NCBI GenBank assembly: GCA_009741485.1
Contig: CM019219.1
Coordinates: 29,075,250 to 29,139,249 of the forward strand
Source of the DNA: Malurus cyaneus samueli
Lineage: Eukaryota > Chordata > Aves > Passeriformes > Maluridae
Direction: 5' to 3'
Length of the DNA: 64,000 nucleotides
Positions 25,310 to 38,922 of the stretch are shown piece after piece. Position numbers and translations under genes: made by a program. The notes beneath the pieces were generated by a model, which saw only the letters and a list, made by a program, of their open reading frames with translations, was not told where the DNA came from and ran no database searches. The first letter of the stretch is position 1, and each line of letters starts with the position of its first letter.

Positions 25310-28300
25310 CCAACTTCCTCTCAAAGAACACCAGTCCAGTTCTAGCTTCTGACCAAATTATTTATTACACTTTTCCTAGATTTTTTGTAAATGCTAAAAT
25401 TCCTGTTTGTATGCGAAAGAAATTCTTCCATCTGGGAAGCTTTCGTGACCGAATTCTGTGAAAGGCAGTACAGAATGTGACCCTCTAAGACATAAATGAG
25501 AAAGTGATTCAGTACTTTCCCTTGGTACATTTTTTCACAATGTGCAGTTTTGACAGCCTCTGCTGCCCAGTGAAATGGGACAGACTGTCGTCTATTATCT
25601 CCTAGCAGACTGACAGAGGTAAAACTGGCACAAAGAGAGACACAAGTGTCTTAATACCTATCAAAACATAATAAAATCTTACGTATTAAATTTTGTTTTC
25701 CTCACATCCAAACTGAATCTTCCCCACATAGAGTTGATTCTCTTTATATCCATTATCGATATGTAACACAGATTTGTTCCAGTCTTGTGCAACAACACTT
25801 TCCATCAATGAAAACAGCCATCCCATCTTTCCCTTCTCTGCCCTTTGGTGCTTTGTTCCCTGGGCTAACTATGACTAACACATCTGGTTTTTTTTCTCAT
25901 AGGTCACATTTTCTAATGCTCTGGTTATTGCAGCTACAATGAATCAGAGTGCACTTGTTTAAACAATCATGGAATTTTGGAGGTTCTCACTGCTCATTTT
26001 GGGACGTAAAACCCCACTTCTCTTATTTCTAACTAAGGTACCTATGAAACTGAATAACTGCAATCAGTTGTAACTTAGTAAAATCTTGCTTGGTTGCACT
26101 GGTCTCCCAGAGATCTCCAGAACCATCTGACTTGAACAGTAAGTGAACAGCAAGAATGAATGAACCTAAACACAAATTAAGCATAAGCCACCTAAATTTA
26201 ATCAGTAACTGGCACTGACAGAAAAAAAATTATGTCATGGCAACAGATTTCAAAAAGTCTTTCTTACTACAACAGAACAGAATAGAGGGACTTTTTTAAT
26301 GCAAAGAGGAAAGCATACATGATAAATACTTACTTGAAGTTAATCCTGATCTGCACAGAAGACAGTACCGATGGAGGCAGTTCAGTATCTTTAGGGTTTG
26401 TATTTGCTTTCTGTATTTATCTTAAATTCTGATTTTTATTTGACCTACGTATTAGTTGCCCTTTTCCAAAGAGGCTGGCACCCTGCGGGGATGCTAGTTT
26501 TCAGGCTTTACAAAAGACAATTCTTACACTACTTTACTATGAGACATGAGAAGAAAATCTGCATATAAACAACACAAGACACTGTAAGGCAAGAGGAAGG
26601 AAAACAGAAAATAAATTAAAAAAGGAGGGGAAGAAAAAGAAATGAAAAGGATACAAAAAAACACCACTGTGAGGCAGGACAATGCACAGCTATGCCTAGG
26701 ATGCAGCAGCATAATTCCTCAAAGAATACTATGCTGTATCTTGTGGTAAGCCATTCACGTGGTTGCTGAATGGTCCCTGATAGGAATTCCAACTGTTCCT
26801 CTTACCTGCTCTTTGTGGAGGATGGTATTTTTTGGCAATTAATACTGCTCAACCTTTTTTCTTCCCTAACAGATAAATCTGCGAGCTTATCTACATATCC
26901 AAGAATAAACAAAAAGGAGAAGAAATCTATCCCAGCCTAAATCCAAACTCTGCCAGTCTGGCTGCCTGCCAATGCTCTGAACTATCTGGCAGTCCCACAG
27001 GCTGAGTAACACTGAGCCATTCCAGCCCTAAAGAGACAGGCTGCAGGTAATGCTACTGAGCCTTCTGGAAGAGAAATATCAGAATAAACAGCTTTTTACT
27101 GATGAACTAAACACAACCTAAAATTTCATCTCTATTTTAATCAACCAGGTGAGAATTTTACAGGGAGAAAACAGTCCTGTGAGTCATAAATTCAGTATGT
27201 CCTATAAATGCATGGTGCAATTTAATATGCCATTTAATGACCCAAACATGAAAACAAAGCCAACAATACAGCAGCAACAGTATCAGAAGAACGATCTTTT
27301 AATTCAGGAAAAAAAAATAACTCCCCTTCTGCAGTTAAAAGACAACCAGGGCGAGTCACCTTTCTGACATGTGAGTTTTCCATAAACTGCACGAGCAAAT
27401 CAAGCAGCCCAGTCTGAGCTAGAGGAAGCTGGAAGATGCAAGTTTAAGTCTGTATTAATGGAATGGAACCACCAAGTGGAAAGAAAAGCCAAAGTGTAGG
27501 CAAACACAATTTTAGGCTTCATCTCTCTTGGGGCCTGGCTCCATTTCAGGAATAAGTGATTAACTGCAAACCCCAGCACTGGTAAATTAATTCACAATTT
27601 CCACTGATGTTGCTGTGCTTAAAATCTGGGTACTTTCTCTTCTGGCTCCACTTGCCAAGGTGACAAGCAGATGTTGTATTTGCTGCCCACTGAGCAGCCA
27701 GACTGAGCTCCACACTCCCAGGGGTCCAGGGCACTGCTGGGACCTCTCATCACTTCAAGCACATAATCGGGTGCTACAATGGCTTTACTTCAGTTTGCCA
27801 TGTTTAGCATTCCCTCAATGAAACAGCAAACAACTGTTCATGCCTGTTCTTTATTTGCTGAATGCTAATTAAGTGTCATGCTTGTTTCTTTATACATTTG
27901 GAATCCAGCTCTCCCAAACCCACAGGCATTTCAGACTGCAACCTCCCTGTGGGGCCAGCCGACTTCATCCATGGCATGCCCTGCTCCGGTGGGACAGCAC
28001 ACTGGTTTCTCACTGGGGCAAAGGGTCCAATTCCCATTCTGAGAACACATCAGCAACAAACATACAGCTGCCAACTGCTCATCTGCTTTTGTTCATGCAC
28101 ACTGATCAGAAAGAAGGCAAGAGGCAGGCACAGATGTGATCAATGCAACACACACAGAGGGAAGAACAATGGATGCCAGCACCTCAGCTGGCTCTGACAC
28201 CAACCACTGTGGCCAAGCCTGCACTGTAAGACTACACAGCCAGCCAGCCTCAGTGTGTGTGCAATAATGGGGATATTCCCCCACGTGGGCTGGCCATGAC

Positions 28301-30975
28301 CCCAGGAGGAAACCCAGAACATTGCTATAAGGGATGAGATTAGCAGGATGGGGCCCAAAGCTGCTCTGGGTGCAGGGGCTGCCTGAGGCCGGGGCAGGTG
28401 ACAAAGCTGTTCTCAGGGACACACAGTTGTACCTGCCCAGCCTCTCTCCAGACACTGTCCAGCAGCTCTTTATCCTTCACATGGATTTGCTCTGCTGTAT
28501 CCTAGCATGGAAATTACAGCTCTTTCTGTGGCTAAATTAAACACTACAACAGATTCCAGGAGATTTCAAAGGCTAATCACAGTGGCCCATACGATCACTT
28601 CTCATGTGCTATTTCATGCTGGACCACATTCAGTAAAAAGGAAGGCTTCTATCTTCCAAAAGAATTCTGTCTAGCTTACTAAATAATAGGGTTTTCTTGT
28701 ATTTTCAACAATCATTTTATGCAAACTACTTTATGAAGGCCAGGATCACAAGGCACTTGGACTAACAAAATACCTTTACATTAATATCACTCCACCAATT
28801 TCCTAATAATTGAAGTGCCCAGTATAACAATTCCCTTTGACACCCTGTTGCTTTTTACTAGGCTACACTGAAGGAACAGTGCAGTAAAATAGTGATTTCA
28901 ACCCAAGGATGCACAGCACTCCCCTGCTGCAGCACACTCCAGTACTCATATACACTGATTTTGTTGGTAACACAATGAAGGGACTCCTCTGTCTCTATTT
29001 TAAGAGCAGGCTGTAAGTCCCAGGGTTTCTCAGGTAATTAGGTAGCACCAGTTTTGTCAACCTCTATAGAATCTTTTCAGGTTAACAGGACTCACAAATA
29101 CCATCTTCCACTCCTTAGGCTCAGTGGAGGATTTTTTTCTTTTAAATTCACCAAAGATTTTTTTCCGAAGGTTTTTTTCCTGAATCACTTTCCCTGTTAT
29201 CACTATATCTCCTTCTGTGGTATGTCCACCTGCCTTCATCAGCTGCACTCCAACACTGAGCACACTTTTCAGGAAACATCCTAGTCTGATTCAAGCAATG
29301 TTAATTAAAACAAACCCAAACCAAAAAGAAGGAAGTGATCATTAGGAATAGAACCTGAACTCAAACATACCCATGGAATACTAAGGAATTACAAAAAGAG
29401 AAACCATTATTGGGAAGCAATAAATCCCAGCCTTTTCCACTTTATCAGCAAGGATGGATGAGAAGAGGACCAGCTCTGACAGTGCTACATCAGCATCGAA
29501 GCACAGAATGATACAGACCCCAGCACTGCCCCTCTCCTTTTGTACCAGCAGAACTGTATAATTACATTTAACACATAGAATTAGTATTAGCCTTTGAAAT
29601 CCACTGACATCCTGAACACATTGGAATGTAGCTCATTGCTTTTCTGCACCATGCTAAAAACAACCATGCTATCAGATGAACGATTCCACATTGAAGTGGC
29701 AACTGAAAAGTTTCAACTAAGCCATGCACCTTCCAGATCACTGTGCTCAGTAAAGGTGGATCTATGGCCAGATCCACCCTGAGCAATGAGGATCTCTGAG
29801 CAGAACTAGCACTGGCAGGGCTGATTGCAGCACCAGAACTACAGCCTGAGCTCTAAACACTGCTGAGTGCCTGCAGTCTCCTTTCCCAGGCTTGCATTTC
29901 TCACATTCCAATGAGCCATGTGGCAGGATGCATATTTTAATAGAGTATCTATGATTTGTAACATTTTTACCGTGCTTCCCAGTTTCGTTTCCAGTAATTC
30001 AGTCCCTTCCCTTTTAACAGAATAATATTCATTCCATTACTCTGGGACTACAATTTATATTAGACAGTAAGCACCAAATGGCAAGGAAGGAATACACATC
30101 ACTTTTTCTTGCTAAAAGAAAAAAAAATCCCTCAGCAAAGATTTTAATGTTCCAGAAAAAATACTGTTATGGGCTTAAGTTTCCAATGAGTCACTAAACC
30201 AGAGTTATCAAATAATTCTGGAAGGTTCTGTCTTCCTGAAAGAGAGGTGCAATTTTGTGAACAATTAAAAGCATAATCATATGTGACACTTGCAATGTAA
30301 TTTAATCCCTAGACTGAGAAGAATTGACATTTAAAGTAGTATGTAAGTCAAAACTGTTTATGCCATCCATTTCTGTACAAAGCCTATTGACTCCTGCGTG
30401 TGACTCAGTAATCCCAGCACTAGGGGATTTCCAAGGAAAGCCATGTAGTAATTTACTGCTGAGCAGCTCTTAATTCACAGCCTTGTCTGATGCCTTAAGG
30501 CTGGGTAGTTTGGGCAGAAGACAACAGATTTGCCAGGATGGATAACTGCATGTGGATCTTGCAATGGATACATACAAAGCTGACACCACCACCACTGTCT
30601 ATCAGCCTTTCTAAAATAATTTATTATTTTTGTCTGTATGTAGCCATAAAGGTTTTCCTTTTTTTTCAAGTAAAACACAACACATCTTTTCCATTAACTG
30701 ACATTACAAACTGGAAACCTATGGTAGATTAAAAAATATTGCATTTTTAACTGGAAAAGGTGGGTCATACATTCCTGTGCTGAATGTAAACAATGAGGCA
30801 CAAACACAGAACTACTTTTAATAGTGAAAGTATTACAGACTAGTAGCATGCAGTGTAGCAAACAGCTTCCTTTTATAAACAAGATTCAGCACACACTATT
30901 GCTTTGTTTGACCCAACAATTCCCCATTACTGTTCTCATTCTAATATCTAAAATTAAAAAACAAACAGGAAGTCA

Positions 30976-31070
30976 GACTTGGCTTGACAGGGCCCTGGAT
31001 AACACCCTGCTTTCAACAGCAGGCTGGGCCAACTCATCTCTCGAGGTCCTTTCTTACTGTGAACCTCTAG
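30976..31070 (+). mobile_element. CR1 3' tail fragment (diverged)
   Basis: CTTGACAGGGCCCTGGATAA, CAGCAGGCTGGGCCAACTC and ATCTCTCGAGGTCCTTTCTT line up in order with the CR1 terminal consensus, with divergence at the end. Confidence 0.65.
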
Positions 31071-34000
31071 GCACACTTCTTCCCCTCATTGACAAGAGTG
31101 TAAGACAAGTGAAATGTGTGATAGTGAAAGTAAGATGGGGTTCAAAAGATATTGCAGTACTTCTGCCTTAGAAAGAAGGCTCCATTAACCATGATATTTT
31201 GATAAAAATGAAAAACAACTGAGTAGAATTAGAAGAATTTATAGCAATGGGGGAAAAAAAAACAAATATACGTTAACATACAGAAACTACAGGTTTGAAC
31301 ATGGCACTGTCCAAGTGGTGAGTTCCAGGTATTACTTTAAATACCCATTACCATTTAGTCATCTGTAGAATCAACCAGGATGGTGCAGATGACGTGCTGC
31401 TCTGGAGAGGAAAAATATCTTCTCCATCAGACCTGTACCCAAGACACAGCCTGACAGCACCAGGTACCTTTACACAAGTTTGTTACATCCGCAACAAGAG
31501 AGAGGCTGCTCCTCCAGCACATACATAAAACAACACAGGAGTTCTAATACTGCTCCTCAGAAGGGGGGGATGCAGCACATGCATGTGAAAGGACCATTTT
31601 GCAATTACATACAGGATAAAGGAGGAACATTTTTCCAGTCACTGTTCATTTTTTATGTAAAAGAAAAAAACCCCAGAATCTAAAATCAGAAAGCTCCCAC
31701 TAGAACCTGAGCAAATGCCTGGAGCATGGGAACAGGGACAACAGTCAGAAGAATGTACATCAAACCAAGTTAAAACCTGTTAATCTCAAAGTGCAGTAAT
31801 GCAGAAGCACAAAGGTAGGGAATTTCTCTTGTCTTTTGTTAATAAACAAGAATCCACGATTTCCCAAATACCTTATGGATGGACTCTAACCCTGTGGTTT
31901 AAGCAAAGGAGATATGAAGATGTGGGAGGAAGGGGGCCAACTCTCCTTGAGTGAAATAACATTTTACCTGTGCTCTGCCTTCTATTCCCATGTCTGAGAC
32001 AGGAAGGGTGAGAGGATGTGCTTTTTTCCTCTTCTGCCTCCCTCCCCTCTCCTGAGATGCAAACAGACCATCTGTTTTTAAAACCAATAAATTTTCTGTA
32101 TTTCTACTGACAAAGTTTTAGGGTTTTTCTGTGGAAACACTTCAGCTCTTAAGAACAGGTTCTTATTACAGCAATTGAGAAACTAAAGCTGTTTCCTAGG
32201 GTAGCATCCTGCCCACATGTTAAGACAAATGGATGCAACTTTCACAGAAAACAAGAGGTGGGTTCTATTTACAGACAAAACTACGAGCAGGTTTTTGTTC
32301 TATAAAGTCTGCAACACTATTACACCAAGCACTGAAGTCATGTGATTTGTTGAAGATATTGAAGTCCCTAAAGTAATGAAACTTTGAGACCTCTGGAAGT
32401 TTGTTACATGTTAAATAAACATGAAAGAGAAACAAATTTGTATGTATAGTTGTTTGCCAGAAAAGAGCCGTTGGCTTTATTTATTTGAGAAGACAAACTC
32501 CCCCAGTACTAAATGGAGATTAGCATTGTAAAAAATGGCAGCATATTAAACTGAAATGTATGCTGTGTCCCACAACTGTTCAGTACAGGGAATTTTGATA
32601 AGATATCTGCAAGATAGAGTAATAATAATAATGCCTGAGACTATGATGCTAATATTGATGTAAACTGGAACAAGCATTATGAGATGGCTTCCCAACTATA
32701 CTGTAAAAACACAGATATATTTAGAAGATATGTGTATAGATAAATTAAGATATAAAATGTAATCTATGCAGGACAGAGCTTTAAGTTTTCCCATAATGGT
32801 ACCTCAAGGTTGGTGATGCTGACCTGAGATGTCAAAAGCCAAGTAACATGGCAGGGAGAAATAGCTGTCCGAGCTTTTACTTGCAAGTATGCACAGCTGC
32901 TCATGGCACTAAACACCTCACTCACCTCTTATTTGGCTTCTGCAGCACAAACATAACATTCCCCATTAACACCATTTCTATGACTCAGGGTAGAAATCTG
33001 AAAAGCAACAGGTGTCCCACTATCCTTAACAGACAACAGATATTTTTTGTACACTCTATTTAAAGACATCACAGGAATCTATTCTTCAGCAGTCGCATTA
33101 CATCCAGACGTATCAATCTCTAAATGACAGGACTGAACCTGACAAAGAGCTGAGGAAGGAAAGAGTTCTGACCTACTTAGGTCAGAAACATCCAGAAAGT
33201 GATGAGAGGTGTGGGACCAAGTGGCTAACTATTGCAGCACAATAGTTGGTGTAGGATAGAAAAAAAAAAAAGAAGAAAAATGCTTTTATCAAATGTCTCA
33301 AAATGTGTTTGTAATAGATCAGCATCACTCCTAAATTTCAGACCAACAACAATGTAGCTTAAAAAGAGTATATGATTCGTTTCTTCTGTTCCATGAGATC
33401 TCAAGGCTCTCTTGGAAAAACAAACAATAAGATTGCATGTTTCCCTGCTTTGTTTTCTCTAGCTTTTAAACAACTCACGCCTGCTATTGCCTGCATCTGA
33501 CAGGATCTAACTCATTTGGACTACATAGGTAAAAACAGGCAGAAAAGCCTGCATGTGTAGGTCATTAGTAAAAATTAGTAAAAACTGAAGTACAATTTAA
33601 ACTAGACACCCATTTACTGGCTGAAAGGTTTTCACCACTTGCAAACTTCCTGTCCATGTTCTCAAATACCCTGTAACTCTGCTAGGTGTAAAAGAATGAT
33701 TTCTGCTGTGATGTCTCTTAGTGAGAAAAATCAAGTGTACTGAAAAACTCAAAACCGCTGTTAAGGATGACTTCCTACATTCCTTTAAAACAGAATGTAA
33801 AACCATGCCAGTTTGCAACCAACCAAAGAAGCAAAAAAGGGAATCCAGCCCAAGGGTATCCTGAGAAAGCCAAAACATACCAAAAACCATTTATGCTGCA
33901 GACAGCTGAATGTGTAACTAAAATGAGTTTCTGAAGAAAATTAAAACATAGAGTAAAAAACTGTTAGCCAAAGAAAAAGGAATATTAGGAATTGATTGGA

Positions 34001-36600
34001 GATGCAGTGAGGGATCTAGTTGAAATGAAAGTATCTAGCTAAGACAGAAAATAAAAACGAATGCTTTGCTTCAGTTCTTGGGGCATTGGGAGATGGATAT
34101 CCTGTAGGTCATGGTGCAGGGAAATCAAGGAACAATGTACAAAACAAACTCAAAAAGCTTAAACTCTTAAGGGAACCTACAGCCTCCATGCCAGAATCCT
34201 GAAAAAAACAGCACACGGAATATACATTTAGTAGAACGGATTTTTAAGAAATGCTTTAAAATGTAAAGAACCGCAATTTCAATATACATTTTCCACCTCC
34301 CACAAAATCACGCAACACAAGTTTGTCATTCCCTCCTTCCAGGAACATAAGAGTAAAAGCATTTTGAATGGAGTGTATCAACTTTTTGCCCTCTTCTTTG
34401 TCTCTTAAAAACTTAAAAAGCTCTTCATTTGTTTATCCTCCAATAAAAAACTCTGTGAAACTTTTGACTTGGTGACATTTTTTCCACTATTTTTGGTATA
34501 ATTGTAAGGATGGCTTTATTAGAGCTTCAGGTTACTCATTGGAAGTCATTCCTTTCCACTGTGTATAATACCATAATGACATATTGCTAGCTGTCACTTC
34601 AGTCCAGCTGGCTCCTGCTCTTCAGCTAAAAACACCTTTACACAGGAGCTTTTTTTTAGAAGTTCTAGCATTAATCTTAATATTATGCAGCATTTAATAT
34701 GCATTGTCTCAAAAACCATCAACCTGTTTCCTTTGAATTTTCTATATATTTCACATGGCAGAATTGTCTCTGTACCATCCAATCTAATCTTTTCTGTAAC
34801 ATTAATATCCTGATTAAAATGCTTTCCTCATAATGTCCAAACACTCCTGTTCAAGATCAAGTTCACAAGATCTCTAAAATGTAACAAAAATGAGATGCTC
34901 AGAGTCAAAAATATGTCTGAGAAATGTGGATACACCCTGGATCAGCTATCTGGTAACTTCAAATCAACAGCTACCCCTGGATGAAGGAGTCCTTGCAAAC
35001 AATGAAAAGCATCTAAAGGGGAGGAGCATCCTGATGTTCCAGAGGCATTTGTATCAGAGCTCAGCAGTACAACACAGCTGCCACTACTGAGCTGTTCTCA
35101 AATGTTACTCACACGATACCTGCAGGACAGGAATGTTCAATGTATCTTTGGAAACACTTGGACATTGAAATGCATAGTGGTAATTTGCATTAACAATAGT
35201 ACTGGGAAGGATCTAACAGTTAGGAGCCCTATTTTTAAAACCTTCTCTCTCTGTAATTACATGTTTGAAATGCCTCCTGAGAAACCAATCTGAAGAATTT
35301 CTGCTTTTACTGCCATGTTGAAAAATTGCCCCCTGTGAATGAGTAGTGTTGTTCATTTACATTTCTCAATTATTTTTTGATCAACCATTTCTCAGCCTTG
35401 CAATCAATCCCCTGTAATCAGCAAGGCACTGTTCTCTGGCACTATCAGCACGCTGGCCACAGAACATTTCATTTCCTCACCTCGGCTGCTGTGCTAACAG
35501 CGTACATCTGAGTAACCACCAGATTTACTAAAGCTGCTTCCAGGAAACTGCCATTGGCTGGAATGTATCTAACTAGGAATACAAATACCTCCTGAGTCAG
35601 AAAATGAATGCATTTACTCAGCACTCTGGGCTGGCAGTCAGTATCTCTAAGGGATGGTAAAGAAGCTGACTAACATTTTACCAAACCTCAAAAACAAGCC
35701 CTCCCATGACTTTGCATGAATCATGGTATTCATTAAGTGGAAAGCTGAACATGTCCTTTCTAATGGTTTTTGTCAAATTTCCCAAGCTTCCGTCAGGATC
35801 TGCAAAGCAGCAGTGGAAGATGGCACTGCCAGAAACCATTCTATGGCTGCTGTCCACTGAGGTGCTGTGCTCAGTTTTCCAGAGGCACTCACACAGCACA
35901 TGTGCTGCACACTGGGCACTTCCTGGGTCTTGTGCCTATTACAGTCCCTTCACATCCAAGGATTTTGCCCTCATGCTTCAGAAGGAAGCACAGAGGATCA
36001 TAACACCTTTCTCTAAACGACTGTCCACATACACCCACCACAGAGGACTCTAAGAATATATCTCCTGCAGAGCTGTGTCTGGCTCTTCAGAGAAAATGAC
36101 TGAGACTCCTCAGGGCATTTTCCAATTTTCCAAAAATGAAAAGCTCCACAAAGGAATGCTCAGTCATGATCATGGAATTCAAGCCTAAGAAGACTGAGAT
36201 GTCACTGAGAAACAGCAGCAATTTGTAATGTCAAAAAAACCAAGGGCTTCCTGAGTCACAAAGGGAAGGAGGATGAGCAATGCAGGAATTAAATGAAACT
36301 TGTATAGAAAAAAAGAAACCATGTCCTAATCAAAACTCCTAGCCTACATTCACTGAAACAGGAACTGATCAGCAGACCCATCAGAGGTTCACCCTCAATC
36401 TGGTTTGTTTTGCCACCTAATCCAGCTCACAAACTCTTACTGCTATGGCAAAATCTTGGATGTTTGAGGAACTCTCTTCAGTATACAACTTCCTAATTGA
36501 CAACTGCAATAAGGATAAGACATTTAAATCTTTTTCCACATTTCAATTCCTACTTTAACTTACACACCACAGTATGTTAAGACTAATATTGTCCATGTAA

Positions 36601-36660
36601 GAGTGGTTTGAGTTGGAAGGGATCTTTAAAGACCACCCAGTCCAACCACCCTGCAATGAA
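36601..36660 (-). mobile_element. CR1 3' tail fragment, minus strand
   Basis: Plus strand reads GAGTTGGAAGGGATCTTTAA, AGACCACCCAGTCCAACCAC and CCTGCAATGAA. This is the reverse complement of the CR1 terminal block (GTTGGACTGGGTGGTCTTTA in the element's sense). Only about 60 bp is kept. Confidence 0.85.
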
Positions 36661-37338
36661 CAAACTTCCTCTGAAAAAACTATTTTTATTAGCATTTAAT
36701 TTTATTTTAAAACAAAATTCATGAACATACAGGTAGTGCAGCTCAGTTGGTTTACCATTTGAAGTGGGATTTACAAACTGGAAATATTTGGGAGAAACTC
36801 TGGCATGACATCAAATTCTGTTTTGAATTTTAAAAATAAGATGCTGTGAATGAGTTTCCTGAACTTCAGGAAAATATCAGGGTAAGTGCAGTGATTCTGT
36901 AAGACTGAAAGAAATTAGGTTGTTAAGTCTCTTGGTATGAGGCTGAAAAAAATTAATAAAGGATTCAAAGAATCACCAGGAAATACTCTCAGTTCCTACA
37001 TTCTGCAGGTAAAGCTGAAGAACTACAAAATTATTTGGGTTTTAGCAAGACATTAATTAATGAAGTAAATGAAAACCTTAATCAACCAAACATAATTACA
37101 TATCTTTAAAGAATTAAGGACACTTTTACATAATCTGATGTAGTATTTAACGCAATTCTATACTTCTCGAGTTATAATCACACATGTTCCACTGTATTCC
37201 AAATTTCTCAAGTCAGTTCAACCTGGATATGAGCCTGGTGGCATTTATCACACACACAGTTCTGAATGCCTCTGAACGTGCCCTGATGTCCTGATCCATC
37301 TCAGAAATGAGTACGAAAAGAACAAATTCCAAACTTAC

Positions 37339-37490
37339 CCGGATCATCATGACTGAGCACCTGATGTTATGAATGGTATCGTACACCTTCTTGGAAATGT
37401 CCACAAACTGGTTGTCATCAAACAGATGCACTGTGTTCTTGCTTATGCTCTCCAATGCAATATTTACTTGATTAATAAACTCTGGAATCA
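37339..37490 (-). CDS. CTNNA3: CTNNA3 exon encoding the second half of the M-III bundle (152 bp)
   Basis: The acceptor AAATAG lies just downstream of a 15-base T run on the minus strand. The exon opens with TG, completing the split Val codon, and then reads IPEFINQVNIALESISKN through DDNQFVDISKKVYDTIHN to RCSVMMIR. The donor follows the Arg codon CGG as GTAAGTTTGG, so the exon ends in phase 0. Length 152 bp is 2 + 50 codons. FVDISKK and IRCSVMMIR are diagnostic of alpha-T-catenin; alpha-E has FIDASRL and IRKAVLMIR at the same place. In the alpha-E structure this segment closes M-III, just before the linker to the actin-binding domain. The frame remains open beyond the donor to 37213, which is intron read-through and not part of the exon. 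Confidence 0.95.
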
Positions 37491-37511
37491 CTATTTAAAA
37501 AAAAAAAAAAA
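37491..37511 (-). promoter_or_regulatory. 3' splice acceptor with a homopolymer pyrimidine tract
   Basis: On the plus strand this is CTATTT followed by 15 consecutive A (37497-37511). On the minus strand it therefore reads as a T15 tract, then AAATAG directly against the exon start. It supplies the polypyrimidine tract for the 152-bp exon. The uninterrupted run makes the acceptor prone to length variation. Confidence 0.7.
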
Positions 37512-38880
37512 CAAAACCAAAATTCAGCGAGCAATGAAAGGACAGAACATGTAACATTTTTTTCTTTTTGGCAAAACACCTCAGATTGACAAAAATTTTA
37601 TTTTATAAAAAGCATCACAGTAGTAGCACAATTACTTATAAGTGAGAATACACTGGTAATTTTTATCACAGTTATAAAAATGCCCATAGTGAGCACATAA
37701 GCTGTGGGTGGTTATACAGTACTACAAAAGAAGAAGGAAGTTTTAAAAGGGGAGCTGGGGAAGCAGTTGTAAAAATTCGCTGGTGATTTCAATAGCAATT
37801 CTACCCAAAGAATGAGGATGAATAACCTGGCTCAAAGCTGGAACTGCTGCTGAACAGACTGCCACTATTTCAGAATCTGCTTTCAGCCTGAATGGAGGCG
37901 TAACCACTGGGAGACTGATGATTATTCTTCAGCTAAGGAAGTCCCACAACTGTAAGCTGAACTTACCAAGGCAGTTTATCACATTTGATCCAATCAAACA
38001 AACTGTACATTTTGAGTCAATGTGGCATTAACCTGTGCTTTACCCAGAATGGCCTGGGAATTTTCTTCTGATGCTCCAGGGCCTTACTGAGCATAGTGAC
38101 CTGGTAGCACTGCATTTTCCTTGACCCTTCACATCAATTGAAGCAAAGGAAACCCAGCACAGAATGTGGAGAGAATGCAGATGGAAAATCCAGCATGCAG
38201 AGAAGGGCCTCAAACACATACAGACCAAGCTCATTCGCAACAACTTATTTCCTGTCACTTGGAGTCTGAGGACACAGAAGAAGCAAAGAGAAAAGCAAAA
38301 GGATAAAACTCAACTCATGTAATATTCAGTAGGAATACCAAACCCTAAGGTACTAAAGCTCCTTCTCAGGCAATGTGTTGGTTTCAAATACAAATACCAT
38401 ATGTCTTCCACTCTTTATTCCACAATTCCACACTCTGTAATTCACAAATTCACACCACATGACAACAACACGACCAATACCTTAAGTGTGCACTTCTGGC
38501 AAATTTTGAAATACGCAGGGCATTTGTATGCAGACAAAGCTTCAGCTGGAGACAACTGGATTTATGCATTAGAAAATCTAGCAATTTACATTTTAAGTAT
38601 TATGAAAAATGCCCCAATAATGCTTTGATCCCTGACTTTAATGAGGAAACCCACATAACCCTTAGAGACACTTAAATTAATTCTCAAATTACAGTAACTC
38701 TACTGTCTTTGAGCCAACATGTATTTGCCACCTAATTTGAAAAATGGCATATTTAAAATCAGTGCTTCCCTCTATCAGATTATCATTGAACTGTCTCACC
38801 TTCTCGAAAGGTAAGTGAGAAAATTTCTTAAAAGTACAGAAAAAACCACAAGATACATTTTTCATTTGCAGCCAAATAGA

Positions 38881-38922
38881 ATAATTAAGTTAATAATTAT
38901 TATTAATTAAGAATAATTAAGA
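38881..38922 (+). repeat. AT-rich low-complexity patch
   Basis: Repeated TAATTA/ATAATTAAG words (for example GAATAATTAAGAA) with no G+C-rich interruption. Confidence 0.6.

Larger units (their letters stand above)
16929..37338 (-). other. CTNNA3 intron (20,410 bp)
   Basis: Lies between the second M-III exon and the linker exon. It contains a G-run (18135-18154), the N-bridged tandem copy (23463-23664), an AC microsatellite (25294-25309), an AAT run near 32620, and CR1 tails on the plus (30976-31070) and minus (36601-36660) strands. No reading frame exceeds about 120 codons and none is recognisable. Otherwise I see only AT-rich intron. Confidence 0.85.

Noticed and set aside
28093..28455. 120-codon minus-strand frame, overlapped by several plus-strand frames
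   Set aside because: No family resemblance; frames on both strands are open because the segment is stop-poor and somewhat GC-rich.
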